A stretch of 60,069 bases of DNA from a virus: IMG/VR virus record IMGVR_UViG_3300017752_000010, positions 1-60,069 of that record, one strand, 5' to 3'. How positions within the stretch are numbered: the stretch's first letter is position 1; each line of letters starts with the position of its first letter. The position numbers were made by a program, and so were the translations under genes. Below the pieces are notes generated by a model that did not search any database, was not told the origin of the DNA, and saw only the letters and a list, made by a program, of their open reading frames with translations. This document shows, piece by piece, positions 1-7,762 of the stretch.

Positions 1-216
1 GAACGTTTTGGTAAGTTAAGTAACACAAGTACCAAACTAGAAGTATATGAAAAACACTTTCCAAATCTCATGCAAAGATATAAAAAAGATGGTTTTGAAA
101 TGCTTCAACACTTAGACACAGAACTAAGACCTGAATTAATTAAATTATATGGGCAGTACAGTCAAGAATATAAAATTGACTATGAAGATCTAATAAGGAA
201 ACTAAGACATGGCTAA
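1..216 (+). CDS. C-terminal fragment of an unidentified protein
   Basis: An open frame enters from the left edge of the window in frame 1 and ends with TAA at 214-216, giving 71 residues. The fragment is charged and looks helical, ending in RKLRHG. Its end overlaps the ATG of the next gene at 209, which suggests translational coupling into the same + strand operon. I do not recognise the family; the fragment is too short to assign a role. Confidence 0.6.
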   Translation, partial: ERFGKLSNTSTKLEVYEKHFPNLMQRYKKDGFEMLQHLDTELRPELIKLYGQYSQEYKIDYEDLIRKLRHG

Positions 217-925
217 AAAGATGTTAATTACCGGTGCTAGCAGTGGTATTGGTAAATCTATTGCTGATAAATTTGAAAATTCAGAATATGACATTATTAC
301 AGTTGCAAGAACTGGTGATATGACTGAGAATGGTGACTTAATGGATGCAGAATTTAGACAATATCTAATAGACAAATACAATCCTTACATCTTTGTTAAT
401 AATGCTGGTGCATTTATGAGTGACATTACCCAAACTATGACTTTAAATGTAGTTGCTGCTATGCATCTTTTTGAAGGCTTTTATCAAAAAATGATGAGAG
501 GACATATTATTAATATGAATAGCTTTGGCTCTAAACTTGCTGGTTATCCTGATATGGGTAGAGAAAGAGCAAACTATTATGCTAGTAAAAAATCTTTTTT
601 AGAATTTGTAAGAATGCACGCAAGAAACAAAGAAAGACCCATTCATATTTGCAGTATTATTCCTAGTGTAGTTCGTTCAGGCATGAACGATATGGATGAT
701 ATGTATAAAAACATTCCTCACGATTATGATAAAGTAGATTACAATTCTACTTTTCCTATACCACCTGAGTATTTAGCAGATACGGTTGAATGGATTATCA
801 ATCAACCACCATATGTAGACATTGAAGAACTTGTAGTAACAATGCACAATAAAATAACTTCTTTCAATCCAATGGTAAGTACTAACGTTGGACTAAAGCA
901 GAAATATAAAACAACGAGAAAATAA
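209..925 (+). CDS. Short-chain dehydrogenase/reductase (SDR)
   Basis: This 238-aa protein has the classical SDR layout: the NAD(P)-binding TGASSGIG at residues 8-15, NNAG at 64-67, and the catalytic YxxxK at Y123-K127. Length is normal for the family. SDRs oxidise or reduce alcohol/keto groups, often on nucleotide sugars or small metabolites; the substrate here cannot be read from sequence. It begins inside the end of the upstream frame and is followed after 1 nt by a 2OG oxygenase-like gene, so it probably belongs to a modification operon with the glycosyltransferases downstream. Confidence 0.85.
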   Translation: MAKKMLITGASSGIGKSIADKFENSEYDIITVARTGDMTENGDLMDAEFRQYLIDKYNPYIFVNNAGAFMSDITQTMTLNVVAAMHLFEGFYQKMMRGHIINMNSFGSKLAGYPDMGRERANYYASKKSFLEFVRMHARNKERPIHICSIIPSVVRSGMNDMDDMYKNIPHDYDKVDYNSTFPIPPEYLADTVEWIINQPPYVDIEELVVTMHNKITSFNPMVSTNVGLKQKYKTTRK

Positions 926-926
926 T

Positions 927-1640
927 ATGAGACCAAATACTGGAGCAAAAATACCTGTTTTAAATTGGAAAGACGCAGAAGAAGTTTTGTCAAATCCTCA
1001 CTTCTATCATGTGTATAAAATCAAAGCAGATATAGACTTAAGTTTGTATAGAGACCTTTATCAAAAAACCATAGACAAATATGAATTCTATGGCAAAGAT
1101 GGTCTTAACACCTATGACGCCATATCTCTACAATATAATAAAAGCGAAGGCAAAGATCCTTATTCAGACGGTGTAGAATACGGTGGTCTAAATAAAAATG
1201 ATGATGGTGAAATCATCTTTAATCCTAATTCTTTTACAGGTCGTTTAGATGGCGCAAAAGATAGAAGTGATAAGAATGATATTGGAGATATGTGGAAAAT
1301 TTGGTTTGATTACTTAGAAGATAAATTTCCTAATATTCACCTATTTAGAACAAGAATTTTAAGAACAAAACCTGGTCATTCAGCTCCTATGCATATCGAC
1401 GAAGAAGCAAGCAGAATACATTTACCGATCTTTACAAACAAATACAATATTATGTGGTTTCAAGAAACACCTTATTATTTGCCAGCTGATGGAAGCATAT
1501 ACTTGTGTAATACAGGAGCAGTTGCTCATCAATTTGCTAATTTATCAGGTTTTTCTCAGTGGATGGGTGAAGAAATAGCTAGAGTGCACTTAGTTACTGT
1601 GGCAAAACCTAAAAGTAGGATGTATACGAATTGGGCATAA
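927..1640 (+). CDS. 2OG-Fe(II) oxygenase, aspartyl/asparaginyl beta-hydroxylase-like
   Basis: The 237-aa protein carries the signature of Asp/Asn beta-hydroxylase-type double-stranded beta-helix oxygenases: HID at 156-158 (iron ligands), followed by RIHLP with R163 and H165, a distal His at 201 in AHQF, and an R-V-H motif near 219-221. Members hydroxylate protein or peptide side chains, or free small molecules, using 2-oxoglutarate and oxygen. It follows the SDR gene directly and is overlapped by a second oxygenase of similar type. The family call is firm; the substrate is unknown. Confidence 0.75.
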   Translation: MRPNTGAKIPVLNWKDAEEVLSNPHFYHVYKIKADIDLSLYRDLYQKTIDKYEFYGKDGLNTYDAISLQYNKSEGKDPYSDGVEYGGLNKNDDGEIIFNPNSFTGRLDGAKDRSDKNDIGDMWKIWFDYLEDKFPNIHLFRTRILRTKPGHSAPMHIDEEASRIHLPIFTNKYNIMWFQETPYYLPADGSIYLCNTGAVAHQFANLSGFSQWMGEEIARVHLVTVAKPKSRMYTNWA

Positions 1641-2425
1641 GAGATACATGGCTGCATAAATTAGATATCGATATAGATATTGATAAACTTCGCCATCAGT
1701 TTGTAAACGAAGTCATGCCACTTGGTGATCCAATAATTCAAGGTGAAACGTATGGTAGTAAATTTGGTGGTTGGGGTGTTCTTACTGGTGACGGTGACTG
1801 GAAGAATGGTATGGTTAGCGGTCAACTTGCATTTGGAGATGATGGCTACGATTTTAAAGCAGCACACGATCATAATATTCATCACGAATTTAACTACAAA
1901 CATAAAACAGAAATATGCACTGGATATATCGAAAAGATCATAGATCAAATTGATGATATGGGATTACATCCAAGAAGAGCTAGATTTACTGTGCTTCAAG
2001 CTGGCGGTGAAAGTACTATACACACAGATGCATTACCAGGTAAATACGCATTGAGATTGCATATTCCACTTATAACAAACGAAGATTGTGTTCATATTGT
2101 GTATGATGAAGATGACAATGTTATTGATGAAGTTAATTTAAAAGCTGATGGATCTGCGTATGTTATGTGGGTAAACAACAGACACCAGATTAAAAACAAC
2201 TCCGATAAAGATAGATATCATTTATTGATGAGCGTTTGGGATACAAAACCTGTTCATGGACCTTTTCATTATCCTCAGAAAAGTATTAACAAGCTAAAAA
2301 TAATGGCTGCTGCTCATGAAAATCAGTTAAAAATTGTGCAGTACAGAAGTGAAAAAGAAAAAAATTGGAATGATCCGAAGACTTATTCGTATTCGTCTAG
2401 CACATCTGCCAAACCAGCAAAATAG
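1631..2425 (+). CDS. Second Asp/Asn beta-hydroxylase-like 2OG oxygenase
   Basis: The 264-aa protein has the same C-terminal core as its upstream neighbour: H131-T-D133, then RLHIPLITN with R142 and H144, a distal H185 in NNRHQI and R195 before HLLM. It appears to start at a TTG codon inside the end of the preceding gene, since the first in-frame ATG would delete the first 28 residues; an AGGA-like site lies about ten bases upstream. The N-terminal half is divergent. Its 3' end overlaps the convergent gene at 2383-2802 by about 43 bases. Two adjacent oxygenases of one fold suggest duplication with divergent substrate. Confidence 0.72.
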   Translation: MGIRDTWLHKLDIDIDIDKLRHQFVNEVMPLGDPIIQGETYGSKFGGWGVLTGDGDWKNGMVSGQLAFGDDGYDFKAAHDHNIHHEFNYKHKTEICTGYIEKIIDQIDDMGLHPRRARFTVLQAGGESTIHTDALPGKYALRLHIPLITNEDCVHIVYDEDDNVIDEVNLKADGSAYVMWVNNRHQIKNNSDKDRYHLLMSVWDTKPVHGPFHYPQKSINKLKIMAAAHENQLKIVQYRSEKEKNWNDPKTYSYSSSTSAKPAK

Positions 2426-2802
2426 TATTTAGTTCCAGACTGAGTTTGCAAATCAACAAATTCATCATATGTCATTTCTATAATCTCAAAGTCTACACCA
2501 CCCATACCGCTTTCAATACCATTAGTAATGATTGGTGCTACTACTTCTTGCATTTTTAGTGCAGATTTTTTATCTTTCATTACTCTCCAAGTAACCATAA
2601 CAAAATCACCGTTATCGTTACCCACACTATCTAAAGTTCTTAGAAAGAAAAGCAAAGTATTATCATCAACAAAAGGCTGTTGGCAATTTAGAATATCTGC
2701 AAGTTGGTCTTTTGTAAAATGAGAATAGATATGAAGACCAAATCCTGATTCATCAAGACCTTCGCTTTTGTCTACTGTCATTGTTGTTTTAGATGCCCAC
2801 AT
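2383..2802 (-). CDS. Hypothetical protein (139 aa)
   Basis: The frame encodes a soluble, acidic 139-aa protein with no signal or membrane segment. It has a predicted alpha/beta composition and ends in DVLDEYE. It lies four bases after the upstream minus-strand oxygenase-like gene, and the two form a small minus-strand island inside a plus-strand cluster. I do not recognise the family. An AATAAATA late-promoter-like motif lies about 18 bases upstream. Confidence 0.6.
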   Translation of the reverse strand: MWASKTTMTVDKSEGLDESGFGLHIYSHFTKDQLADILNCQQPFVDDNTLLFFLRTLDSVGNDNGDFVMVTWRVMKDKKSALKMQEVVAPIITNGIESGMGGVDFEIIEMTYDEFVDLQTQSGTKYYFAGLADVLDEYE

Positions 2803-2805
2803 TTA

Positions 2806-3315
2806 TTATACCTCTTTGTTATTTATTATCTCAGTTAGCTGTTCGTAGGAAAGGTCATAAAACGAAAGTTTAAACATATACCTGTCATACGGTCCATTTT
2901 TCACACCATGCGTGTGGGAGACATTAAGTACAGCTTTATGATACTTACACTTTTCCATACCTTCATCATCAAAAAACATTACATTAGCATTGTGTGCTTC
3001 TCTATCGTGTAACAAACAATTTACAGCACATTGAACTTGATCATCAATATGAGGAGTTAAAATAGAATTTGCTAGTAGTTTGTGGTATAATGTTTTAGGA
3101 GTATATTTTTGAAGACCATAATATTCTATGAATCTTTGTGATTCTTTTAAAGCCACTGGCATATCGTGGGTATGGTCGTATACAACTTCAAAAGGAGATT
3201 TATCAGCGTCTGAATATCTATCGTCTACGTACTTGTCCCAATCTACAAATGAAAAACACTCTTTTTGTAGAGCTTTTTCATCAAATTCAAAGGTGATATC
3301 GGTTACGTTTCTCAT
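2806..3315 (-). CDS. Probable 2OG-Fe(II) oxygenase-like protein
   Basis: The 169-aa protein shows an iron-binding pattern typical of phage 2OG oxygenases: H89-x-D91 in TPHIDD, a distal histidine in SHTHGV (134-136) and an arginine at 145 that could hold 2-oxoglutarate, followed by the strand MFKLSFY. It would be the third oxygenase-like gene in this cluster, though only distantly related to the two beta-hydroxylase types. It is transcribed divergently from the glycosyltransferase at 3343 across a 27-base gap. The assignment is by motif and fold logic, so moderately sure. Confidence 0.55.
   Translation of the reverse strand: MRNVTDITFEFDEKALQKECFSFVDWDKYVDDRYSDADKSPFEVVYDHTHDMPVALKESQRFIEYYGLQKYTPKTLYHKLLANSILTPHIDDQVQCAVNCLLHDREAHNANVMFFDDEGMEKCKYHKAVLNVSHTHGVKNGPYDRYMFKLSFYDLSYEQLTEIINNKEV
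2820..2827 (-). promoter_or_regulatory. T4-late-like promoter motif AATAAATA
   Basis: The minus strand reads AATAAATA, one base from the T4 late -10 element TATAAATA, 18 bases upstream of the ATG at 2802. It overlaps the last codons of the upstream gene, as late promoters often do in T4-like phages. Confidence 0.35.
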
Positions 3316-3318
3316 GAC

Positions 3319-3326
3319 AATAAATA
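3319..3326 (+). promoter_or_regulatory. T4-late-like promoter motif, rightward
   Basis: AATAAATA on the plus strand lies 17 bases before the ATG of the glycosyltransferase gene at 3343. No clear Shine-Dalgarno sequence lies between them, so a transcript from here would have a very short leader. Confidence 0.4.
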
Positions 3327-3334
3327 GTATAGAG

Positions 3335-3342
3335 TATTTATT
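3335..3342 (-). promoter_or_regulatory. T4-late-like promoter motif, leftward
   Basis: The minus strand reads AATAAATA, about 20 bases upstream of the minus gene starting at 3315. It lies face-to-face with the rightward copy at 3319-3326 in a 27-base divergent intergenic region. Confidence 0.4.
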
Positions 3343-3996
3343 ATGAATTTTGTTTGTTTAAAATGGGGAAAGCGTTACTCTGCTGAGTTTGTTAACAAGC
3401 TCTACGGTATGCTCAAGCGCTATCACACAGACTTTATATTACATTGTGTAACAGAAGATTCTACTGGAATTGATAAGAATGTTCGCATTATTGACTTGCC
3501 TGATTTAGGTGTAGAAAAATGGTGGAACAAAATGATTCTATTCAAAGGAGACTTTGAAGTATCTGACGGTATCTTTCTCGATTTAGATCTTATTTTGCAA
3601 AGTAATTTAGAATTGTTTTACAAACCATCTGAAAATATGAAATTCCTATTTACTGATTGGATAGACCTTGAAGCTTTAGGAAAAATAACATTTGGCGATG
3701 GATACAAATATTGCTCTATAAATTCAAGTGTTTTGTCTTGGAACAAAGACACTCAAAAAGATCATATATGGGAAGACTTTATTTCTAACAAAGAAAAAAT
3801 CCTTTACTTATATAAAGGTATTGATAATTATATAGAAAATAGACACACATATGATTTGTATGAAACAGGAAATGCATACTCATATTGGAATTGCAATGAA
3901 GAATACAGAAAAACACCAATTATTTTGTTCGACTATAAGCAAACAAAACAAGATGAAATTGACAAACCATGGATCCATGAGTTATGGTCAAGCTAA
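3343..3996 (+). CDS. GT-A-like glycosyltransferase (first of three)
   Basis: The 217-aa protein begins with a strand and the KWGKRY motif shared with the related gene at 4779 (TRWGEKY), followed by YSAEFVNKLY helix residues. A DxD metal-binding motif lies at D80-L-D82 after a hydrophobic strand (GIFLDLDLI), as in GT8-like nucleotide-sugar transferases. A small conserved protein overlaps its end, then a methyltransferase-like gene follows. The acceptor is unknown: host surface glycan, virion protein or DNA are all possible, though the fold does not resemble the GT-B T4 DNA glucosyltransferases. Confidence 0.68.
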   Translation: MNFVCLKWGKRYSAEFVNKLYGMLKRYHTDFILHCVTEDSTGIDKNVRIIDLPDLGVEKWWNKMILFKGDFEVSDGIFLDLDLILQSNLELFYKPSENMKFLFTDWIDLEALGKITFGDGYKYCSINSSVLSWNKDTQKDHIWEDFISNKEKILYLYKGIDNYIENRHTYDLYETGNAYSYWNCNEEYRKTPIILFDYKQTKQDEIDKPWIHELWSS

Positions 3997-4105
3997 AAAG
4001 ATTATACGCCAAGGCTATACCATGCATGATTCAGAATTAATTAATGAAGCTCATAGGATTTGTAGTGAAAGATACTTTGAGATGATGCGTAGAGGAAAAA
4101 TATGA
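3977..4105 (+). CDS. Small basic protein (42 aa)
   Basis: An ATG at 3977 opens a 42-residue frame (starting MSYGQAKK, ending MMRRGKI) that overlaps the end of the glycosyltransferase gene and stops at 4105 in an ATGA overlap with the next ATG at 4102. The longer upstream extension of this frame is only a shadow of the glycosyltransferase and was dropped. The tight overlaps on both sides favour a genuine translated gene. Function unknown. Confidence 0.5.
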   Translation: MSYGQAKKIIRQGYTMHDSELINEAHRICSERYFEMMRRGKI

Positions 4106-4782
4106 CATTTCACAGCAATGACATTAGAAATGACAAGTTACTAACTAGATATTATCTAGATAAGTTTCCAATACCTGTGTGGGAATGGTCACGTCAAATG
4201 CAAGAAATTTTGTATAGACATCCTCATAGAGCTGAAGATTTTGCAAGATCTTTTTCTCGAAACCAGTTTGTAGCAAAAACTTGGGCGCTTGAAACTATGC
4301 AAACAATTCCTGCACCAGAGTTAGATGATAATCCAGTCTTCACTATTTGCGGTTCTTGGTATGGAACTATCTTTGTTCCTTTGATCAGATATATTTTTGG
4401 TAATAATACTAAAATGAATCTTGTTGATTTTGATAAAGGTGCACTTGAAATGGCTGGACAACTTCATGGTCACAAAACAATAAAACATTTTCATTTAGAT
4501 TTAAATTGGGATCTACACAGAGTGAAAAGAATGTCAACAGATATTCTTATTAACACATCAATGGAACATCTTTATCCATGGACTAATGAAAGTTTTGGCG
4601 GTAAGCTTTGCGTATTTCAATCTAATAACTTTACACAAGACCATGCTCATATTAACTGCTCTGAAACATTAGAGGAATTTGTAGAAAGTATGAACATGGA
4701 TGAAGTGTATTATAGTGGCGAAATACCTTTTCATGATTTTGACGATTTTCACAAGAGATTTATGGTAATTGGTAGAAAATGA
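4102..4782 (+). CDS. SAM-dependent methyltransferase-like protein
   Basis: The 226-aa protein has a Rossmann-type core: a glycine-containing loop after a strand (VFTICGSWYG, 79-88), an acidic residue at the end of the next strand (NLVDFD, D109), and a later DILINTSMEHL strand-loop at 147-157 resembling class I methyltransferase motifs. It could transfer a methyl group to a sugar, lipid or protein. It is coupled by ATGA overlaps to the small protein before it and the glycosyltransferase after it. Family assignment moderate, substrate unknown. Confidence 0.6.
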   Translation: MTFHSNDIRNDKLLTRYYLDKFPIPVWEWSRQMQEILYRHPHRAEDFARSFSRNQFVAKTWALETMQTIPAPELDDNPVFTICGSWYGTIFVPLIRYIFGNNTKMNLVDFDKGALEMAGQLHGHKTIKHFHLDLNWDLHRVKRMSTDILINTSMEHLYPWTNESFGGKLCVFQSNNFTQDHAHINCSETLEEFVESMNMDEVYYSGEIPFHDFDDFHKRFMVIGRK

Positions 4783-5552
4783 TAAACGTATTTTGCACAA
4801 GATGGGGTGAAAAATATCCTGTTGAATATGTTAACAACCTTTACTTTATGGTAAGAAGACACTTGCCTATGGAATTTAGATTCTTTTGTCAGTGCACTAC
4901 CACAAGAGGTCTTCATCCTAAAATTGAACAATTACCTTTCTTAGAAGATCTTCCTAATTCTACGCCTGAAAAGATGTGGGCATCTCCTGATCATGTAAGA
5001 GGTTTGCCAAGACTTTGGGATAGACCTAAAATGAACTATTGGAAACCCAATGGTTGGGGTATTAAAGGTCAAAAGATAGCTTTTGATTTAGACGTAATTA
5101 TTCAAAAAGATCTTACACCTTTGATAGAACTTCATCAAGATAAAATTCTTTTTGGTAGATCTTGGTGGCATGATATGGACTTAGAGAAAAAACCTAGATG
5201 GAAAAAATGTCATAGCGCAAAAATCAATGGTGGTTGTTTTATGTGGAATGACGAACAAAGTAAACCACTATGGAATGATGCGAAAAGAAATGCTGAAAAG
5301 ATTTATCATATCTATACGGGTGGAACAGACAACTGGCTTTCTGAAAAACACATAGACAAATTTGATTTTATTCCTTCTTCTATGTATTATTCATTTAATA
5401 GAGGATGCGAATGGCCAGATGATATTCAAATGCATAAGCTAAGAGAAGATAAAATAGTTTGTGTGTTTAATTGTGACGTTGGCGATCCATTACATTTTGA
5501 ATTACACGAAGCAGCAAAGGTACAACCATGGGTCAGCAAATATTGGCATTAA
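4779..5552 (+). CDS. GT-A-like glycosyltransferase (second of three)
   Basis: The 257-aa protein is clearly related to the 3343 gene at its N-terminus (VFCTRWGEKYPVEYVNNLY) and carries the DxD motif at D103-L-D105 in AFDLDVIIQ. A later CFMW segment and the TGGTDNWLSE motif may line the active site. It is the longest of the three transferases and contains an extra tryptophan-rich insertion before the DxD motif. It overlaps the methyltransferase-like gene upstream and the third transferase downstream, consistent with one translated unit. Confidence 0.7.
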   Translation: MINVFCTRWGEKYPVEYVNNLYFMVRRHLPMEFRFFCQCTTTRGLHPKIEQLPFLEDLPNSTPEKMWASPDHVRGLPRLWDRPKMNYWKPNGWGIKGQKIAFDLDVIIQKDLTPLIELHQDKILFGRSWWHDMDLEKKPRWKKCHSAKINGGCFMWNDEQSKPLWNDAKRNAEKIYHIYTGGTDNWLSEKHIDKFDFIPSSMYYSFNRGCEWPDDIQMHKLREDKIVCVFNCDVGDPLHFELHEAAKVQPWVSKYWH

Positions 5553-6193
5553 GAATTGGGGATAAATATGGCCCTGAGTATGAACACTATTTAAAATCTA
5601 AATTTGACAATATAACATTTATCAATAAACCTTTCTTTACAGAAATGAAACTGCAATGGAACAAAATGTGTGGAATGCGCTTTGACACTGATGAACCTTT
5701 AGTAGTTATAGATATTGATATGCTGTTTATGAATGATTATGAAGATATCATTAATTACCCTATCAAGAAAGGTGAATTTCTTGGAATGAAGTCTTGGTGG
5801 AAAGACACAGAAAAACCAGGCTATTCTTTGAACGGTGGTTTTTACAAGTATTATCCAAAAGATTGCAGATACATATTTGATAAATTCTATAGCGATATAG
5901 ACTATTGGCAGGAATATTACATTAAGAATGGAACAACTGTTGGACCAGTAAATGGTGAACAGTATTTTGTAGAAGATTCTGTAAAAGAAAGATTAGAACT
6001 AAAATTTCTTCCTCAAGAATGGTATGGTAAAATGATTCTTCATCCAACTACTAAATGGTTGGAAGAATGCAACAATGCATATCCAGGTGATTACTTTTAT
6101 AAAGATGGAAAATTTAACGAAGACGTTAAGATTGTTCACTTTCAAAGATCACATTCGCTTCATGAATTATTGCAAACAACTCTACAGGAGTAG
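5528..6193 (+). CDS. GT-A-like glycosyltransferase (third of three)
   Basis: The 221-aa protein starts inside the end of the previous transferase gene and has the same architecture in shortened form: N-terminal strand with RIGDKYGPEYEHYL, then D62-I-D64 in VVIDIDMLF as the metal/nucleotide-sugar motif, and a NGGFY segment equivalent to the acceptor-side loop. Its last 68 bases overlap the convergent structural gene at 6126-6767. Three divergent paralogues in a row suggest sequential sugar additions, which is inference. Confidence 0.65.
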   Translation: MGQQILALRIGDKYGPEYEHYLKSKFDNITFINKPFFTEMKLQWNKMCGMRFDTDEPLVVIDIDMLFMNDYEDIINYPIKKGEFLGMKSWWKDTEKPGYSLNGGFYKYYPKDCRYIFDKFYSDIDYWQEYYIKNGTTVGPVNGEQYFVEDSVKERLELKFLPQEWYGKMILHPTTKWLEECNNAYPGDYFYKDGKFNEDVKIVHFQRSHSLHELLQTTLQE

Positions 6194-6767
6194 TTGCTTT
6201 TCTAATTCTTGATTTTAGCTCTTTAGACGCGTCTCTTACACTTGGAATATCAAAGACTTCGATCTTCATTCTAAATAGATCTTCATGAGAATAATTCGAT
6301 CCAATGTGAGCTACTGAAATAGATGGTACTTCAACAGGAACTTCTTGAACTACTTCAACAACTCTCTCCACTGTAACTGTTTCTGGATCTTGTTCAACAA
6401 TTACTTCTTGAGTATATTGACCACCTTTAGCTTTCCACTCTAGGTATTCAGCAAAGTCTCTTTCAGTTTCTTCTTCATTAGCGCTGTATAGATTAGTCAT
6501 TTCTTGAATTTGATCAATGTCAAATGTTGCAATCAATTTACTAAACATGCTACCAGGAACAATATTTGTAGAAAGATTTTCGATTCTACCCCAACCTTCA
6601 GAATCAAAGTATGCTGTTTGAACAAGTGTTCTAGATGTATCAGCAAACATAGCATAGATGAAGTTTAATTTACCGTTATTAAACTCTTCTCTTTTTCTTT
6701 GGGCCATAGTAACTTGACCTCTTTTTGGGCCTTGTACTGTTGGTTCGGTTGTATCTTCTGTAGTCAT
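6126..6767 (-). CDS. Virion-associated hypothetical protein (213 aa)
   Basis: This 213-aa protein is the last gene of the minus-strand neck/appendage series. It has an acidic middle with a Val-Glu-rich stretch at about 123-147 that could form an extended or coiled segment, and one DSE tripeptide at about 75-77. The position suggests a virion or assembly role, but I do not recognise a family. The ATG at 6767 is preceded by AGGAATAAATAAATC, which provides an AGGA ribosome site. Confidence 0.55.
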   Translation of the reverse strand: MTTEDTTEPTVQGPKRGQVTMAQRKREEFNNGKLNFIYAMFADTSRTLVQTAYFDSEGWGRIENLSTNIVPGSMFSKLIATFDIDQIQEMTNLYSANEEETERDFAEYLEWKAKGGQYTQEVIVEQDPETVTVERVVEVVQEVPVEVPSISVAHIGSNYSHEDLFRMKIEVFDIPSVRDASKELKSRIRKATTPVELFAIIHEANVIFESEQS

Positions 6768-6771
6768 GATT

Positions 6772-6779
6772 TATTTATT
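6772..6779 (-). promoter_or_regulatory. AATAAATA motif between Shine-Dalgarno and ATG
   Basis: The minus strand reads AGG-AATAAATA-AATC-ATG. The motif sits only a few bases before the start codon and downstream of the Shine-Dalgarno, so if it is a late promoter, its transcript would be leaderless. It may equally be an A-rich spacer. Confidence 0.3.
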
Positions 6780-6780
6780 C

Positions 6781-7752
6781 CTAACCTATTAGATTAAAAT
6801 AGTATGTGTTTATGTTACTAGCTGATCCATTTGGAGTTGCTGTAGTAGAGTATGTTGGATCAGCAAATGAAAACGATGAGGGCTGACCTGTTTGTTTCTT
6901 ATCTACAAAAGATCCTCTATTAATACCTGTTTGAGTAGTTGATACTGTGTAATTTAAATTGCCATCATCTAATCTTCTACGTAAAACTGGAAGTAAAATA
7001 TTATTTACCAAGTTAGCAGTGATTGCATCGTCTTTTTCTCTTAAAACATTTGCTGTAGAATTCCATCCAACTGGATAAGCTGTAAAAGTTGGAATAGTAG
7101 TTAAAGCTGTTTTTAACCAAAGCTTATAAGTTACCGTGCCTGCAGAATATGTTGTATCTTGAAAGATAGTACCTTTATCAGTCCATGTACCTGCACCACC
7201 ACTTGTAGGCGCAGATGTCGAAATTCTATAAGTTCCTACTTCATCACCACTTTTCATATCTGTAATACATTGAGCAACAATTTCATCATAGATATCAGAT
7301 TCAGCTGCGCCAGCTAATTGAAGTTTTCCAGCTCCAGTATTCCAGTAAAAATAACTATCTGAGTTAAAAGTGCTAGCTGAAGGATAAGATGGAACTCTTC
7401 TATCTTGATAGTAATTATACGTAGTTACAGTATTTGTTCCAGTAGAAGCTTGTGCTGGCCAATCACCAGCGGATGGAGCAGCTGTTCCATCATAAGTAGG
7501 AGTGGTATCGTCAGCGGCATCTAGCGTTCTAGCATTATTATTAGTACTTTGAGTTGCAATGGTATTAGCAGCTGACCCAATTAAAGTATAACCAGTTGCA
7601 CTACCACTTTGAACTAAACCATTTGTAATAGTGCCTGCAGACAAAAGCGCGGCATATCGTGCTCTTAGATTATAACAAATCCGATCTAATTCGGCATCTG
7701 TCATTTCTTTCAAGCCATCATTTCCTGATTTTATCTTAAGTGGTCTAGCCAT
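6781..7752 (-). CDS. Tail/appendage structural protein (323 aa)
   Basis: The 323-aa protein is rich in Thr, Ser, Ala, Gly and Tyr, as fibre and surface proteins of myoviruses are. The N-terminus (MARPLKIK, then MTDAELDRI) looks like a short helical adaptor before a long beta-rich body. It lacks the DSD tripeptide that crowds its upstream neighbour. It is transcribed after the 713-aa and 454-aa appendage proteins. The role as a minor virion component is inferred from composition and position. Confidence 0.6.
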   Translation of the reverse strand: MARPLKIKSGNDGLKEMTDAELDRICYNLRARYAALLSAGTITNGLVQSGSATGYTLIGSAANTIATQSTNNNARTLDAADDTTPTYDGTAAPSAGDWPAQASTGTNTVTTYNYYQDRRVPSYPSASTFNSDSYFYWNTGAGKLQLAGAAESDIYDEIVAQCITDMKSGDEVGTYRISTSAPTSGGAGTWTDKGTIFQDTTYSAGTVTYKLWLKTALTTIPTFTAYPVGWNSTANVLREKDDAITANLVNNILLPVLRRRLDDGNLNYTVSTTQTGINRGSFVDKKQTGQPSSFSFADPTYSTTATPNGSASNINTYYFNLIG

Positions 7753-7762
7753 ATTATAACCT

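Noticed and set aside
3851-3976. N-terminal extension of the 42-aa protein
   Set aside because: This part lies within the glycosyltransferase gene and lacks a ribosome site; ATG 3977 gives tight overlaps on both sides.
3343-6193. Glycosyltransferases as T4-type hydroxymethyl-cytosine glucosyltransferases
   Set aside because: T4 alpha- and beta-glucosyltransferases are GT-B proteins without the DxD-centred GT-A layout seen here. A DNA role is not excluded but has no sequence support.
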